A stretch of 64,000 nucleotides of DNA from Bacteroidales bacterium (GTDB lineage: Bacteria; Bacteroidota; Bacteroidia; Bacteroidales; F082). The position numbers were made by a program, and so were the translations under genes. Below are positions 9,901 through 18,232 of the stretch, one piece after another (positions within the stretch are counted from its first letter, which is position 1; every line of letters starts with the position of its first letter). Below the pieces are notes generated by a model that saw nothing but the letters and a program-made list of their open reading frames with translations, was not told the origin of the DNA and searched no databases. The DNA lies in the NCBI GenBank assembly GCA_017427985.1, contig JAFRRS010000023.1, positions 372,001-436,000 on the forward strand. The letters run 5' to 3'.

Positions 9901-11572
9901 TGAAGAGAAAGTCTACAACCAAGCCATTCCTTCCGGCGCGAAATACGTGGCTATTTGGTACACATCACAATGGCAGTACTATCTCTACATCGACGATATT
10001 GCCATCGGCACCGAGCATGCTGCCGGCGAATGGACTGATGCCGTCACTGATGAGTCACACGAATACACCACCATCGAGAGTCTCACGGCAGGCACCAAGT
10101 ACGACGCGCGCGTGAAAGCCAACTGCGTCGGTGGCGAGTATTGCGACCCGATAAGTTTCACCACTGTCGACAACAACACCAAAATATTCTGCAATGCGGT
10201 GTATGATTGGAGTGCGGTGACGGCATGGGAAGGCGGCATACCTGCAATAGGCAACGACGTCATCCTCCAGGCTGACGCCACTATCCCCGACGGATACACT
10301 GCATATGCCAGAAACATAGAGATTCAAGGCGGTGCCGACCCGTTCACCCTCACCATTGAAGACGGCGGACAGCTCGTTCATCATGGTGCGGTGAACGCCA
10401 CACTCAAAAAGGAAATCGACGCGGCATCATCATGGAAAGACGATGCCGACGGATGGTATTTCATCGCATCGCCAGTCAATAACGTTTCAATAGCATCATC
10501 AATATTGTATTATCCTATCGACCTGTTCAAATATAATGAGCCCAACGCTCATTGGTATGCATACAACGACGAGCATCCATTCACGACATTGGAAAGAGGC
10601 ATGGGTTACCTCCACGCGAGCAAAATTGACCAGACCATTGCCTTCAGTGGCGAGATGATGGCCACCAATGAGGAAGTCTCAAAAGACCTGAGCTTTACAA
10701 GTGGTTTGATCGATGACGTGAAAGGCTTCAACCTCATGGGCAACCCGTTCACCCGCAACCTCACCGATGAAGACATGGTGATTAAAAGAGCCGGAGACGA
10801 TGACATCCATGTACTATCATGCCTTGTCATCAACGACGGTAAAAATTATGAGACATGCAACCTTCTCGCAGAAGATGAAATCGCACCTGGCAAGGGATTC
10901 TTCATCCAGGCAGACACCACTGGTCAAAAACTGGTGTTCAACTCTTCATCGAAAGGAGCCAAGCCATCTGACATCGGACTGATAAGCATCAAGGCCGGCA
11001 ACGACGAATACGTCGACAAGGCATTCATCCAAATCGGAGGCGGCAACACTTTGCGCAAGATTACGTTCTCCGACAACAACATGGTCTATGTGATGGACGG
11101 CGTCGACGACTACGCAGCCATGACAATCTACGAGCTCGCCAACCCGATACCGGTACACTTCGTGGCGGCAGAGCCTGGCACCTACACCATCACCGTCAAC
11201 GCCAAGAACATCGACCTCGACTACATGCACCTCGTCGACGAGTTCACCAACGAGCACATCGACCTGCTGAGCGAGCCGAGCTACACCTTCACTTCGGCTG
11301 AAGGCGACAAGCCTGGACGTTTCACCATCGTCTTCGGCATCGACAACGTCGAAGAGAACTTTGAGAGCAACGTCTTCGCCTACCAGAACGAGGACGAGCT
11401 CATGGTCGACGGCAAGGGCACGCTACAGATATTCGATGTGTTGGGACGCTTTGTCAGCAGCTATGAGGTGAACGGCAACGAACGCATCAACATCTCGTCG
11501 CTCAACACCGGCGTATATGTTTTGAGAATGGTCGGCGAAAACGTGAAGACACAGAAAATTGTTGTGAAATAA
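3911..11572 (+). CDS. giant T9SS-sorted surface protein with alternating Cleaved_Adhesin and fibronectin type III domains
   Basis: 2,553 residues. A signal peptide (1-24, ending IRA-Q) is followed by repeating pairs of a choice-of-anchor J/Cleaved_Adhesin domain (PYSEDFESY, YIDDISL, DDVTIEE signatures) and a fibronectin type III domain (ASLSWT..., TTYYVWVRGNCGGGDVS). At least seven such repeats lie between residues 25 and about 2080. A region around 2090-2450 has a beta-helix or G8-like start (WEGGIPAIGNDVILQADA), and the end is a T9SS type A sorting domain (LQIFDVLGRFVSS, GVYVLRMV, QKIVVK). It is probably a long surface fibre or adhesin. Two FN3 units are almost identical at DNA level (about 6889-7075 and 7612-7797). 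The first ~4.3 kb of the gene is clearly more AT-rich than the rest, suggesting mosaic origin. The ligand is unknown. Confidence 0.92.
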   Translation: MKKSLLLIMLFAFLGIYGGVIRAQVSIPYSEDFESYSSGLPTGWAKVGSGTVAVQTSNVHGGSKSLKFNGSTSNIVVLPEFTIDVNKLQISLYSKAETNSSYCGYFDVGYITNLEDASTFEPIESGYYNQYTSYKLVSEVSMSSAPDTARIALRHRPTSTSYYWFVDDILVEEIPACPTPKNLAVSAVTSSSVTLNWTSSSDAWEIKYSTNESFDPASEGTSVVANSKPFTISSGLTEGTVYYAYVRANCTASGDGYSSWSNKVVFNLPFVIDNSHSYSDNYESACNWVFVNGDMTNKWSWGTATNNGGSKSIYVSNDGGTTNAYSNGYYNYCIVYATKKFTLSAGKHNISYDWKANGKNNYDFLRVALVPANTELIASSSAPSGFSYSALPSGWIALDGGSQLYGSSSFATKSINEINIASAGDYMVVFVWRVSSNGSNPPAAIDNFNISKVSCSAPTSLAKNSVTTTTATLGWTSNGDETAWVIKYSTDPDFNPESAGTSESADANPFTIGSSTPLSANTTYYAYVRSDCGGGSYSGWSNKCEFKTLCESDDTPFEENFNSLTVTGQIPDCWDNSEGTTTTEGYKWRYNTTTSGNGAANGTGHNDSKCVVFNSYNNSSGLTNFLKTNNITLPSDKSMQLAFWYKNPAGGDFSVYISTDGGETHTTSLATGLTGASSWTEKKIDLTAYKGEDVVIVFKGTSNCGYNDAYIYLDDVTIEEMSACSVPIDLTVNDITKNSASLGWSSIASAWNIRYKEADAGSWEDTIVTDENPYTLTGLEAQTEYEFQVRTDCGESVYTDWTSSQTFTTKCTEKNLPYFYGFEDADDLDCYVLNNTYSSTGRYNYYAKTGSYCFRFYHSTTYDPQTLVTPLLNTTSKGVRVEFYYRTQYGGSSYEQKFKVGYSKTNDNLSSFTWDDVVTTTSTTYTLYQHDFVESGIKYVAIQYIYDKAYDLYIDDLNISEAPSCFKPTSLEASSITSSTASLSWTAESVGQDHWDIYYSTSSTEPTGETSPSVTNTDTKPYTLTSLTANTTYYVWVRGNCGGGDVSDWSDVESFTTDCATYSIPYSYGFEDASDMACWTMTNCYSGTGRTSSYKRTGSYGFGFNHNSTYVPQYLITPELSGTSAGVHIEFYFKHSATTCNFQIGYSTTTNATGSFTWGTEVTNATNNFEFYEYDCPANTKYICIRYYATTWTSLYIDDISLTAVPTCKKPTGLTASDETSSTATLNWTAGSVGQDHWDIYYSTSSTAPTGETDPSVTNTDTKPYTLTSLTSNTTYYVWVRGNCGGGDVSDWSAGTSFTTDCATYSLPYNYGFETAGDMTCWTLNNCYPSYTGRTEGNGYNSSSYCFTFGYSYLYDPQYLITPELSGASAGVHVEFYYKRYSASSVSTFQVGYSTTTNEISAFTWNTATGNPSTAYQFFEEDFKYNIKYIAIKYNATSYDYLYIDDISLSVAPSCSRPKAVAASSITTHRASLSWTPGYSDQDHWDIYYNNSGTEPTGSTVPSVTNTGDNPIELTGLDKNTAYYAWVRGNCGGGDVSSWSKFDCSFSTLDLIAPSDLEASSITTSSALISWSAVATNDNHASYELYYSTSSDTPSATPGASANYITGIDDTSYLLDDVLSEATTYYVWVRDNNGVDGNSAWSSPIILITVQNPVTVDASHPYSNDFESANDWLLINGTQTNKWAWGTAAHNGTGSTKAIYISNDGGTSHAYTNDAASVTFATKCFSIEEGYYTFSYDWIANGETTAGKPYDFMRVALAPYGTTLSAGTIPSGLAYNALPTGWIALDGGTQLNQSNSWQTKTIEDLEIEEGNYIVVIYWKNDDSGGSQYPAAIDNFSITQNTCKTPTDFAVADSDITHNTAKVSWTGYSDFYTVQYRTATHYNLSEGFENAFSYSNWTAISHSTDPDNTAAMGRLGYDARTGSYSFRFGSRDRVNSSDVYDQYLISPNISGITGNVKFYYKKYTNGTETFKVGYSTTTNDLASFDWGDEITVSNTSYSEEKVYNQAIPSGAKYVAIWYTSQWQYYLYIDDIAIGTEHAAGEWTDAVTDESHEYTTIESLTAGTKYDARVKANCVGGEYCDPISFTTVDNNTKIFCNAVYDWSAVTAWEGGIPAIGNDVILQADATIPDGYTAYARNIEIQGGADPFTLTIEDGGQLVHHGAVNATLKKEIDAASSWKDDADGWYFIASPVNNVSIASSILYYPIDLFKYNEPNAHWYAYNDEHPFTTLERGMGYLHASKIDQTIAFSGEMMATNEEVSKDLSFTSGLIDDVKGFNLMGNPFTRNLTDEDMVIKRAGDDDIHVLSCLVINDGKNYETCNLLAEDEIAPGKGFFIQADTTGQKLVFNSSSKGAKPSDIGLISIKAGNDEYVDKAFIQIGGGNTLRKITFSDNNMVYVMDGVDDYAAMTIYELANPIPVHFVAAEPGTYTITVNAKNIDLDYMHLVDEFTNEHIDLLSEPSYTFTSAEGDKPGRFTIVFGIDNVEENFESNVFAYQNEDELMVDGKGTLQIFDVLGRFVSSYEVNGNERINISSLNTGVYVLRMVGENVKTQKIVVK
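6889..7797 (+). repeat. near-identical internal FN3 module repeats
   Basis: The ~185-base segment at 6889-7075 recurs at about 7612-7797 with few changes; both encode the DHWDIYYSTSS to GGGDVSDWS stretch. A third, more diverged copy is near 8356-8530. This points to recent intragenic duplication. Confidence 0.8.
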
Positions 11573-11585
11573 AAAAAATACGAAA

Positions 11586-11855
11586 ATGAAAAAGATATTA
11601 TTTGCAATATTGATTGTTTTGACGTTGGGATTCGGTGCCATGGCGCAGCACAGGGGCAACGACAATCTGTTTAACGATTGGAATGATGTAAGCAACGGTC
11701 TCGACAAATGGGACGATTTCGGCAACGGTCTGAGAGACCCGGGTCTTCCTGGCGGTCACGGTGGCGGCGACACCCCTGCCCCGCTTGGCAGCGGACTTGT
11801 CGTGCTGACGATGCTCGGTGCGGGATACGCTTTTTCGCATAAACGCGAAAAATAA
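11586..11855 (+). CDS. small exported protein with PID-CTERM-like C-terminal sorting signal
   Basis: 89 residues. There is an N-terminal signal peptide (1-20, GFGAMA-Q), a short low-complexity middle (NDNLFNDWNDV; Gly/Pro-rich near 55-65), then a C-terminal motif of the form P-L-G-S-G, a hydrophobic stretch (VVLTMLGAGYAF) and a basic tail (HKREK). This tripartite end is the layout of short C-terminal sorting signals; it recalls the PID-CTERM class of Bacteroidetes (P-I-D-G-G-L plus a hydrophobic segment). I recognise the pattern, not a function. It starts 13 bases after the giant surface protein and probably shares its transcript, so it may accompany that protein. The terminator at 11907-11942 closes the unit. 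Confidence 0.75.
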   Translation: MKKILFAILIVLTLGFGAMAQHRGNDNLFNDWNDVSNGLDKWDDFGNGLRDPGLPGGHGGGDTPAPLGSGLVVLTMLGAGYAFSHKREK

Positions 11856-11906
11856 AATGTGCAGACTGACGGCTGAATGTGCAGCTGACGCGGAATATGA
11901 AAATGT
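11856..11906 (+). repeat. left inverted-repeat array of the toxin-antitoxin cassette
   Basis: Units such as AATGTGCAG and CTGACGGCTG start next to the stop codon of the small protein. They are the reverse complement of the array at 12555-12599 on the other side of the toxin-antitoxin pair. Confidence 0.75.
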
Positions 11907-11942
11907 GTAGAGATGCCACTATGTGGTGTCTCTACGTTTTTT
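11907..11942. terminator. palindromic terminator of the GTAGAGA family
   Basis: A 13-bp stem (11907-11919 with 11923-11935; arms GTAGAGATGCCAC and GTGGTGTCTCTAC) with a 3-base loop, then six T. It lies between convergent genes and can serve both. It belongs to the palindrome family also seen at 32580, 37820, 45837 and 47558. Confidence 0.8.
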
Positions 11943-12258
11943 AAAATGCCCCTCCTCCCTGACGGCAATCCCATATAGAAGCTATATATACGCAGCCGTT
12001 CTCAACAAAATAATAAATCTTGTACGACAATACAACCAAATAACGATATTCCCTGATGTGAGTGAAATCTTCGTCTTTTCTTCCCATATAAGGCATGGTT
12101 TTCAGAAAATCAACACTATGTATAATTTTTCCAATCCTGCGTTTTGCCACGAGTTCACTCGCAAATTCACTGTAAAATCTATAAATTGTTTCTATTTCTG
12201 TAGAGGCTCTTCTTAACCAATGTATTTTATACTCCGTATCGTTCGCAAATTGTTTCAT
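11941..12258 (-). CDS. ParE/RelE-superfamily toxin
   Basis: 105 residues when read from the ATG at 12256-12258. Upstream in-frame codons exist, but this start gives a normal-length toxin with an AAGGA-like site upstream. The fold signatures are IHWLRRASTEIETIYRFY (first helix with conserved basic and aromatic residues) and the strand pair HIREYRYLVVLSYKIYYF followed by VYIASIWDCRQG. ParE/RelE toxins act on gyrase or on ribosome-bound mRNA; which applies here cannot be told. It overlaps the end of the upstream antitoxin gene by 32 bases, typical of coupled antitoxin-toxin pairs. Confidence 0.85.
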   Translation of the reverse strand: MKQFANDTEYKIHWLRRASTEIETIYRFYSEFASELVAKRRIGKIIHSVDFLKTMPYMGRKDEDFTHIREYRYLVVLSYKIYYFVENGCVYIASIWDCRQGGGAF

Positions 12259-12448
12259 GGCTTTCGGTTTTTCCTTTTTGGTAATCGGCTTCGGCTTCAC
12301 GGAGTGACATCTCCATTTGTTCATAATTATAGCTGCATGGCAGCGGTGTTCCACTTAAAATAGCTACTATTTCTGATAGCAATTCTTCATTGTCGGTTTG
12401 TGAAACCAACAATGATGCCCGTTTGCGTAAATCTAATAAAGTTTCCAT
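12227..12448 (-). CDS. small antitoxin partner of the ParE-like toxin
   Basis: 73 residues: METLLDLRKRASLLVSQTD, NEELLSEIVAILSG, and a charged C-terminus (LREAEADYQKGKTESHETI). It lies directly upstream of, and overlaps, the toxin gene. This size and composition fit the non-DNA-binding or Phd-like antitoxins that accompany ParE toxins in Bacteroidetes. I recognise it mainly by position. Its ATG is ~15 bases from the predicted transcription start. Confidence 0.75.
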   Translation of the reverse strand: METLLDLRKRASLLVSQTDNEELLSEIVAILSGTPLPCSYNYEQMEMSLREAEADYQKGKTESHETICERYGV

Positions 12449-12469
12449 ATATTAACGTTTTTGTATCTG

Positions 12470-12477
12470 CAAAGATA
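12470..12477 (-). promoter_or_regulatory. -7 element of the toxin-antitoxin promoter
   Basis: CAAAGATA on the plus strand, i.e. TATCTTTG on the coding strand; the leader is about 15 bases. Confidence 0.65.
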
Positions 12478-12510
12478 AACATAATTTTACTCCATGTAGC
12501 TAATTAATGA

Positions 12511-12543
12511 AAAAAATTAGGGACGAAAAAAAATTCCGTCCCT
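12511..12543 (-). terminator. probable gap terminator
   Basis: On the minus strand, AGGGACG (12543-12537) pairs with CGTCCCT (12525-12519), followed by AA and a run of T. It lies downstream of gap. Confidence 0.65.
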
Positions 12544-12554
12544 ACAAATTTTTA

Positions 12555-12599
12555 CACATTCAGCCGTCAGGCTGCACATTCAGGCGAAGCCTGCACATT
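12555..12599 (+). repeat. right inverted-repeat array of the toxin-antitoxin cassette
   Basis: Units CACATTCAG, CCGTCAGGCTG, CACATTCAG and GCGAAGCCTG, the reverse complement of the units at 11856-11906. It ends 3 bases from the gap stop codon. Confidence 0.75.
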
Positions 12600-12602
12600 A
12601 AA

Positions 12603-13643
<1,041 letters not shown>

Positions 13644-13673
13644 TTAACAAAATTTCATGTTTTAATTGTTTTG

Positions 13674-13681
13674 CAAAGTTA
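13674..13681 (-). promoter_or_regulatory. -7 element of gap promoter
   Basis: CAAAGTTA on the plus strand, TAACTTTG on the coding strand, about 45 bases before the start codon. Confidence 0.6.
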
Positions 13682-13762
13682 GACACTATTTTTTATTAAA
13701 GCAAACAAATTTCAATAAATTTTTTAAAAAATAAATTTTTCCTGAAATATTGAGATTTTTCG

Positions 13763-13770
13763 TAATTTTG
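13763..13770 (+). promoter_or_regulatory. -7 element of lepA promoter
   Basis: TAATTTTG followed by C, 40 bases upstream of the lepA ATG. Confidence 0.6.
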
Positions 13771-13809
13771 CGACAATTATTATTAAATTGGAGTAAATTA
13801 GTTTTTTAA

Positions 13810-15597
13810 ATGGATAAGATAAGGAATTTTTGTATCATCGCCCATATCGACCACGGAAAAAGCACCTTGGCTGACAGGCTCATCGAGATAACTAACACTT
13901 TGACAAAGAAAGAGTTAGTGAATCAGGTCTTGGACGACATGGATTTGGAGCGCGAACGCGGCATCACCATCAAGAGCCACGCCATCCAGATGAAATACGA
14001 GCACGAGGGCGAGGTCTACACCCTGAATCTTATCGACACCCCCGGTCATGTCGACTTCTCATACGAAGTGTCACGCTCAATCGCCGCCTGCGAGGGCGCA
14101 TTGCTCGTCGTCGATGCATCGCAAGGCATTCAGGCTCAGACGATTAGCAACCTTTACATGGCAATCGACCATAACCTTGAGGTGATTCCTGTTTTGAATA
14201 AAATCGACATGGAGAGCGCGCAGCCGGAGAAGGTTGAAGACCAGATTGTCGACCTCATCGGATGCGAGCGCGAGGACATTTTACGCTGCTCGGCACGCAC
14301 AGGCTTCGGCGTGGAGGAAATACTTGAGGCTATAGTAAAACGCATCCCCGCCCCCAAAGGCGACCCTAACGCACCGTTGCAGGCTCTCATCTTCGACTCC
14401 GTCTTCAACTCGTTCCGCGGCATCATAGCATATTTCAGAATCATGAACGGCACTATCCGCACTGGCGAGAACGTCAAGTTCTTCAACACCGGAATGGAAT
14501 ACGACGCCGACGAGATTGGCGTACTTCAGATGAAGCAGGTGCCCAAACAAGAGCTGTCGGCGGGCAACGTGGGATATATCATCTCAGGCATCAAGACGTC
14601 GAAGGAAGTGAAGGTCGGCGACACCATCACTTCTGTCGACAACCCTTGCGACAAGCCTATCGCAGGCTTCGAGAACGTCAAGCCGATGGTGTTCGCGGGC
14701 GTCTACCCTGTCGATGCCGACGACTACGAAGAGCTCAGAAGCTCGTTGGAGAAGCTCCAGCTCAACGACGCATCGTTGGTATGGGAGCCCGAGTCGTCAG
14801 CGGCCTTGGGCTTCGGATTCCGCTGCGGATTCCTCGGACTGCTTCACATGGAAATCATCCAGGAGCGCCTTGACCGCGAGTTCAACATGGACGTCATCAC
14901 CACAGTGCCTAACGTCTCATTCAAGGCCTATCTCACCGACGGCAGCGTTGTCGACGTGCACAACCCGAGCGGCATGCCTGAAGTGACGAAACTCGACCAC
15001 ATCGACGAGCCTTATATCATGGCGCAGATCATCTCGCAAAACGAATATGTCGGCTCCATCATGACGCTCTGCATCGAACGCCGTGGCATTCTGAAAAACC
15101 AGGTCTACCTCACCACCGACCGCGTCGAACTGACATTCGAGATGCCATTGAGCGAAATCGTCTTCGACTTCTACGACAAGCTGAAATCCATTTCAAGAGG
15201 CTACGCCTCCTTCGACTATCATATCTGCGGCTACAAGCCGTCGAAGCTCGTGAAGTTGGACATCATGCTCAACGGCGACACCGTCGACGCACTCTCCACA
15301 TTAATATATGTGGACCACGCCTACTCTTTCGGACGTCGCATGTGCGAAAAGCTCAAAGAGCTGATACCACGCCAGCAGTTCGACATCGCAATCCAGGCAG
15401 CTATCGGAGCCAAGATCATCGCGCGTGAGACCGTGCGCCAGGTGCGAAAAGACGTCACCGCGAAATGTTACGGCGGCGACATCTCGCGTAAGCGCAAGCT
15501 CCTCGAAAAACAGAAGGAAGGAAAGAAACGAATGCGCCAGATAGGCAACGTGGAAGTGCCGCAGTCAGCGTTCCTCGCAGTACTAAAACTGGATTAA
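13810..15597 (+). CDS. lepA: elongation factor 4 (LepA), ribosome-associated GTPase
   Basis: 595 residues, full length. LepA is a translational GTPase that back-translocates or rescues stalled ribosomes. G1 AHIDHGKS is at 11-18, switch I has [14 protein letters not shown]3 is DTPGH, and G4 is NKID. The C-terminal part carries the LepA-specific domain ending [20 protein letters not shown]. It starts with an ATG after an AT-rich leader and is transcribed alone, ending in a strong hairpin. Confidence 0.98.
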   Translation: MDKIRNFCIIAHIDHGKSTLADRLIEITNTLTKKELVNQVLDDMDLERERGITIKSHAIQMKYEHEGEVYTLNLIDTPGHVDFSYEVSRSIAACEGALLVVDASQGIQAQTISNLYMAIDHNLEVIPVLNKIDMESAQPEKVEDQIVDLIGCEREDILRCSARTGFGVEEILEAIVKRIPAPKGDPNAPLQALIFDSVFNSFRGIIAYFRIMNGTIRTGENVKFFNTGMEYDADEIGVLQMKQVPKQELSAGNVGYIISGIKTSKEVKVGDTITSVDNPCDKPIAGFENVKPMVFAGVYPVDADDYEELRSSLEKLQLNDASLVWEPESSAALGFGFRCGFLGLLHMEIIQERLDREFNMDVITTVPNVSFKAYLTDGSVVDVHNPSGMPEVTKLDHIDEPYIMAQIISQNEYVGSIMTLCIERRGILKNQVYLTTDRVELTFEMPLSEIVFDFYDKLKSISRGYASFDYHICGYKPSKLVKLDIMLNGDTVDALSTLIYVDHAYSFGRRMCEKLKELIPRQQFDIAIQAAIGAKIIARETVRQVRKDVTAKCYGGDISRKRKLLEKQKEGKKRMRQIGNVEVPQSAFLAVLKLD

Positions 15598-15598
15598 T

Positions 15599-15640
15599 AA
15601 AAAATCGCGAAGCAACTACGTTGCTTCGCGATTTTTTATT
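15599..15640. terminator. bidirectional terminator between lepA and the C10 protease array
   Basis: An 18-bp perfect stem (15599-15616 with 15620-15637) with a 3-base loop. It is flanked by A-run and T-run, so it works on both strands for the convergent genes. Confidence 0.9.
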
Positions 15641-15652
15641 ATCTGTTATCTC

Positions 15653-18199
15653 TTATCTAACAACAGAGACTTTCTTCGTGATTTCATTGCCGTTGGAGAC
15701 AACGCGAACCATGTAGATTCCTGTCATGAAGTCGCTCATGTTGATAACAGCTTTGTCACTGTTGAGCTTCTGCTCGAACACCTTCTGTCCGATTGAGTTG
15801 TAAATGACAACGCTGCTGATGTTTTCAGCTTTCACTGTCAAGACATCCTTTGCAGGGTTTGGATAGATGTTGACTGTCTGTGCCATCACATCATCCACAC
15901 CATCAATAGCGTAATAATAGTCAACATAGAACTTATTGCCATATCTTGCCTTAATTGGAGCTGCATAGCAGTCGATATCCTGATAGTAGGCAACAACTTT
16001 GTATGAATACAATGTCTCGTCTTCAAGAGTGTTAGTCTCTTTATACTCAGTCTTGTTAGCGCCCATAAGCTTGATTTGCTTGTAGTCTTCGCCGGCTTTC
16101 TTTCTATAGACGATATAACCGCTCAAACCTGTTGAATGTTCAGGAGCCTCCCAAGTGATAGTTGGTTTGTTGTTCGACTGGGATGTATACCACAAGTTTC
16201 TGCCCGGCTCGCAGCCTTCACCAGCATTGGCGCAGGCCTCGTTTGAAAGAGGTGACTCGCCGCCGTAGGTGAGGTAGCAAACCTGATAGCAGTGACCGCC
16301 CACACCCGGATTCTCATCCACGAACTCATCATCATGAGCGAGTTCAAAGAGATAGCCGTCACGGTAGATGTTATAACCCAACACATCTTTTGCATTTCCC
16401 GTCCATGTAAGCACCACATTGTCACCGTTTTGTGTAGCATGCAAGTGGCTTGGAACATCTGTAGGTGCATCGTTGCCGCAACCATTATTTCCAACATAGA
16501 AATAACCTGTCGGGATAGTGCTTGATGATGCTTGTGGGAAATTGTAAACTATCTCATTGTTATAATTCTTGATCTTGAATGAAAGTGTCACATTATCCGT
16601 GCCGTTCTTCCAAGCGAACATCACTTTTCCTAAAGTGACATAGATGTCAGCCGTAGTTGGAGTGCTGTTTGTCATTGTAAATGAAGTGATTTCATTGCCG
16701 GCTCCGTCGTAAGCGACTAATTTGCCGCCTTTCCATCCCTGCATGCCGTCAGCAGTTGCCACGATTGTCCATTGGCAGGTAGGTCCGAATGACTCGGAAT
16801 CTCTTGCAGGAGAACCCTTGGCGCCACCCTTCACAGCATAAACAGTATATTCAAATGTGCTGAAGCATGGCACATTGTTGTCAACGTAAGTCATATCTGC
16901 ACCTGGAGTAGGATTGTCAATTGTATGGATAATCTTTCCGTTTCTTTCAATAACAATTTGATCAATTGATGTGAGGTCTGAATTGCTCACAGTCTTTGAA
17001 GGATTAACCCATGTCAATGTGGCTTCCTGCTCAAGAGCGCTTGTCTTTACCACCAAAAGATTGGTAGGAGCCTGTGCTGTGTTGTTATAGATCTCCGCAG
17101 GCACAAAGTTTTTGACTGTTACGTTGTTGGTGTTGTAGTCGATTGTAGTTACGAGGAACCAGTCATCGCCTGAGCCGCCCCAGCCCCAGTTGAAATGGAA
17201 ATAGTCTTCATCATCATAACCGTCACAAACGAAAGCGTGTCCATAAGGAGCACCTGACTCTGTTCCTGAATAATACATAGGCCAGCCTTTGTCCAATCCA
17301 GATTTCAAAAGGTTGATCCACTCTGTCGTGTTGCCTTTGTATTGTGCTGAAGCTGCTGTTGTATAACGGAAGTACGAAGAAATTGCACCAGGCACGCTAT
17401 ACGAGTTTGCGCCACTACCTTCAACGCCATCATAGTCCATTTCAACAGCCACGCCGCAATGGAAGCCCAATATGGCGACTGCGTTGCCTTGTTCTGGTGT
17501 GTAGCTGTTAGAATAGCTGTTCAACATATTGTCCCAATCGTATGTTGTGGTGCCGAAATTAGCTGAGATTGTTCCATATTTTGAATGATAGTATGAGTGT
17601 GATCCCTGTCCCTGAGCCGGATAGTTCCAATACTTCATAATCTGTGCCATTGCTGTAGCGACACAACCCACATAGACATGTCCGCCAGGACCTTGTGGAT
17701 CTGCCGGGCATGCGCTGTTATATGGAGCCGGATTCTGATTCCATCTTGTTTTAAGAAGGAAATCCACAACTTTCCCGCGGTTGTATGAAAGCAGTCTGCC
17801 ATATTTTTCCAAGCTCTCCCATTCCTCTGCAATTTTCGGATCTACTGCCTCGCCTTTACTCATAGCCATACCCTTTGCGATTGAATTGAGATAATAGGTG
17901 CGCTCTGTGTTGTAGGTGTTAAAGACCTCTCCTTCCGAATAACCGACAATTGGACGGAAACTGTCGTCTGCTGAAACAACGACAAAACCGTTGTTATCAA
18001 CGTCAAACACATAGAAACTGGCTTCGTTTTCAACTGAGAATGTGTAAACCAATTCAAGGTTGGTACCTCTTGTCTGTACAAATTTCGTCTGGACAAACTT
18101 CTGTCCCAACGACTTGGCCGTGTTAACATCGACAGGATTGGCGAACATAGTTCCTATCCCGAGGATAACGGCTGCTGTTAATGATAATAACTTTTTCAT
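15653..18199 (-). CDS. secreted C10 (streptopain-like) cysteine protease, T9SS-sorted, copy 3
   Basis: 848 residues. A signal peptide (1-20), a propeptide (FVVVSADDSFRPIVGYSEG is typical of Spi/propeptide C10), and a C10 catalytic domain with Cys179 in GCVATAMAQ and His321 in GHAFVCDGYDD, followed by HFNWGWGG. Then come two or three Ig/FN3-like domains (ATLTWVNPS, VVLTWTGNAKDVLGYNIYRDG, ITWEAPEHSTGLSGY) and a T9SS type A sorting domain (IYPNPAKDVLTVKA, GIYMVRVV, KKVSVVR). It is probably secreted and self-processing, degrading extracellular protein. It is the last of three paralogues in a row; the 33-base gap to the upstream copy suggests one transcript. Confidence 0.95.
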   Translation of the reverse strand: MKKLLSLTAAVILGIGTMFANPVDVNTAKSLGQKFVQTKFVQTRGTNLELVYTFSVENEASFYVFDVDNNGFVVVSADDSFRPIVGYSEGEVFNTYNTERTYYLNSIAKGMAMSKGEAVDPKIAEEWESLEKYGRLLSYNRGKVVDFLLKTRWNQNPAPYNSACPADPQGPGGHVYVGCVATAMAQIMKYWNYPAQGQGSHSYYHSKYGTISANFGTTTYDWDNMLNSYSNSYTPEQGNAVAILGFHCGVAVEMDYDGVEGSGANSYSVPGAISSYFRYTTAASAQYKGNTTEWINLLKSGLDKGWPMYYSGTESGAPYGHAFVCDGYDDEDYFHFNWGWGGSGDDWFLVTTIDYNTNNVTVKNFVPAEIYNNTAQAPTNLLVVKTSALEQEATLTWVNPSKTVSNSDLTSIDQIVIERNGKIIHTIDNPTPGADMTYVDNNVPCFSTFEYTVYAVKGGAKGSPARDSESFGPTCQWTIVATADGMQGWKGGKLVAYDGAGNEITSFTMTNSTPTTADIYVTLGKVMFAWKNGTDNVTLSFKIKNYNNEIVYNFPQASSSTIPTGYFYVGNNGCGNDAPTDVPSHLHATQNGDNVVLTWTGNAKDVLGYNIYRDGYLFELAHDDEFVDENPGVGGHCYQVCYLTYGGESPLSNEACANAGEGCEPGRNLWYTSQSNNKPTITWEAPEHSTGLSGYIVYRKKAGEDYKQIKLMGANKTEYKETNTLEDETLYSYKVVAYYQDIDCYAAPIKARYGNKFYVDYYYAIDGVDDVMAQTVNIYPNPAKDVLTVKAENISSVVIYNSIGQKVFEQKLNSDKAVINMSDFMTGIYMVRVVSNGNEITKKVSVVR

Positions 18200-18232
18200 C
18201 TTTTAAAATTTAATTGATAATTGATTTGTTTC

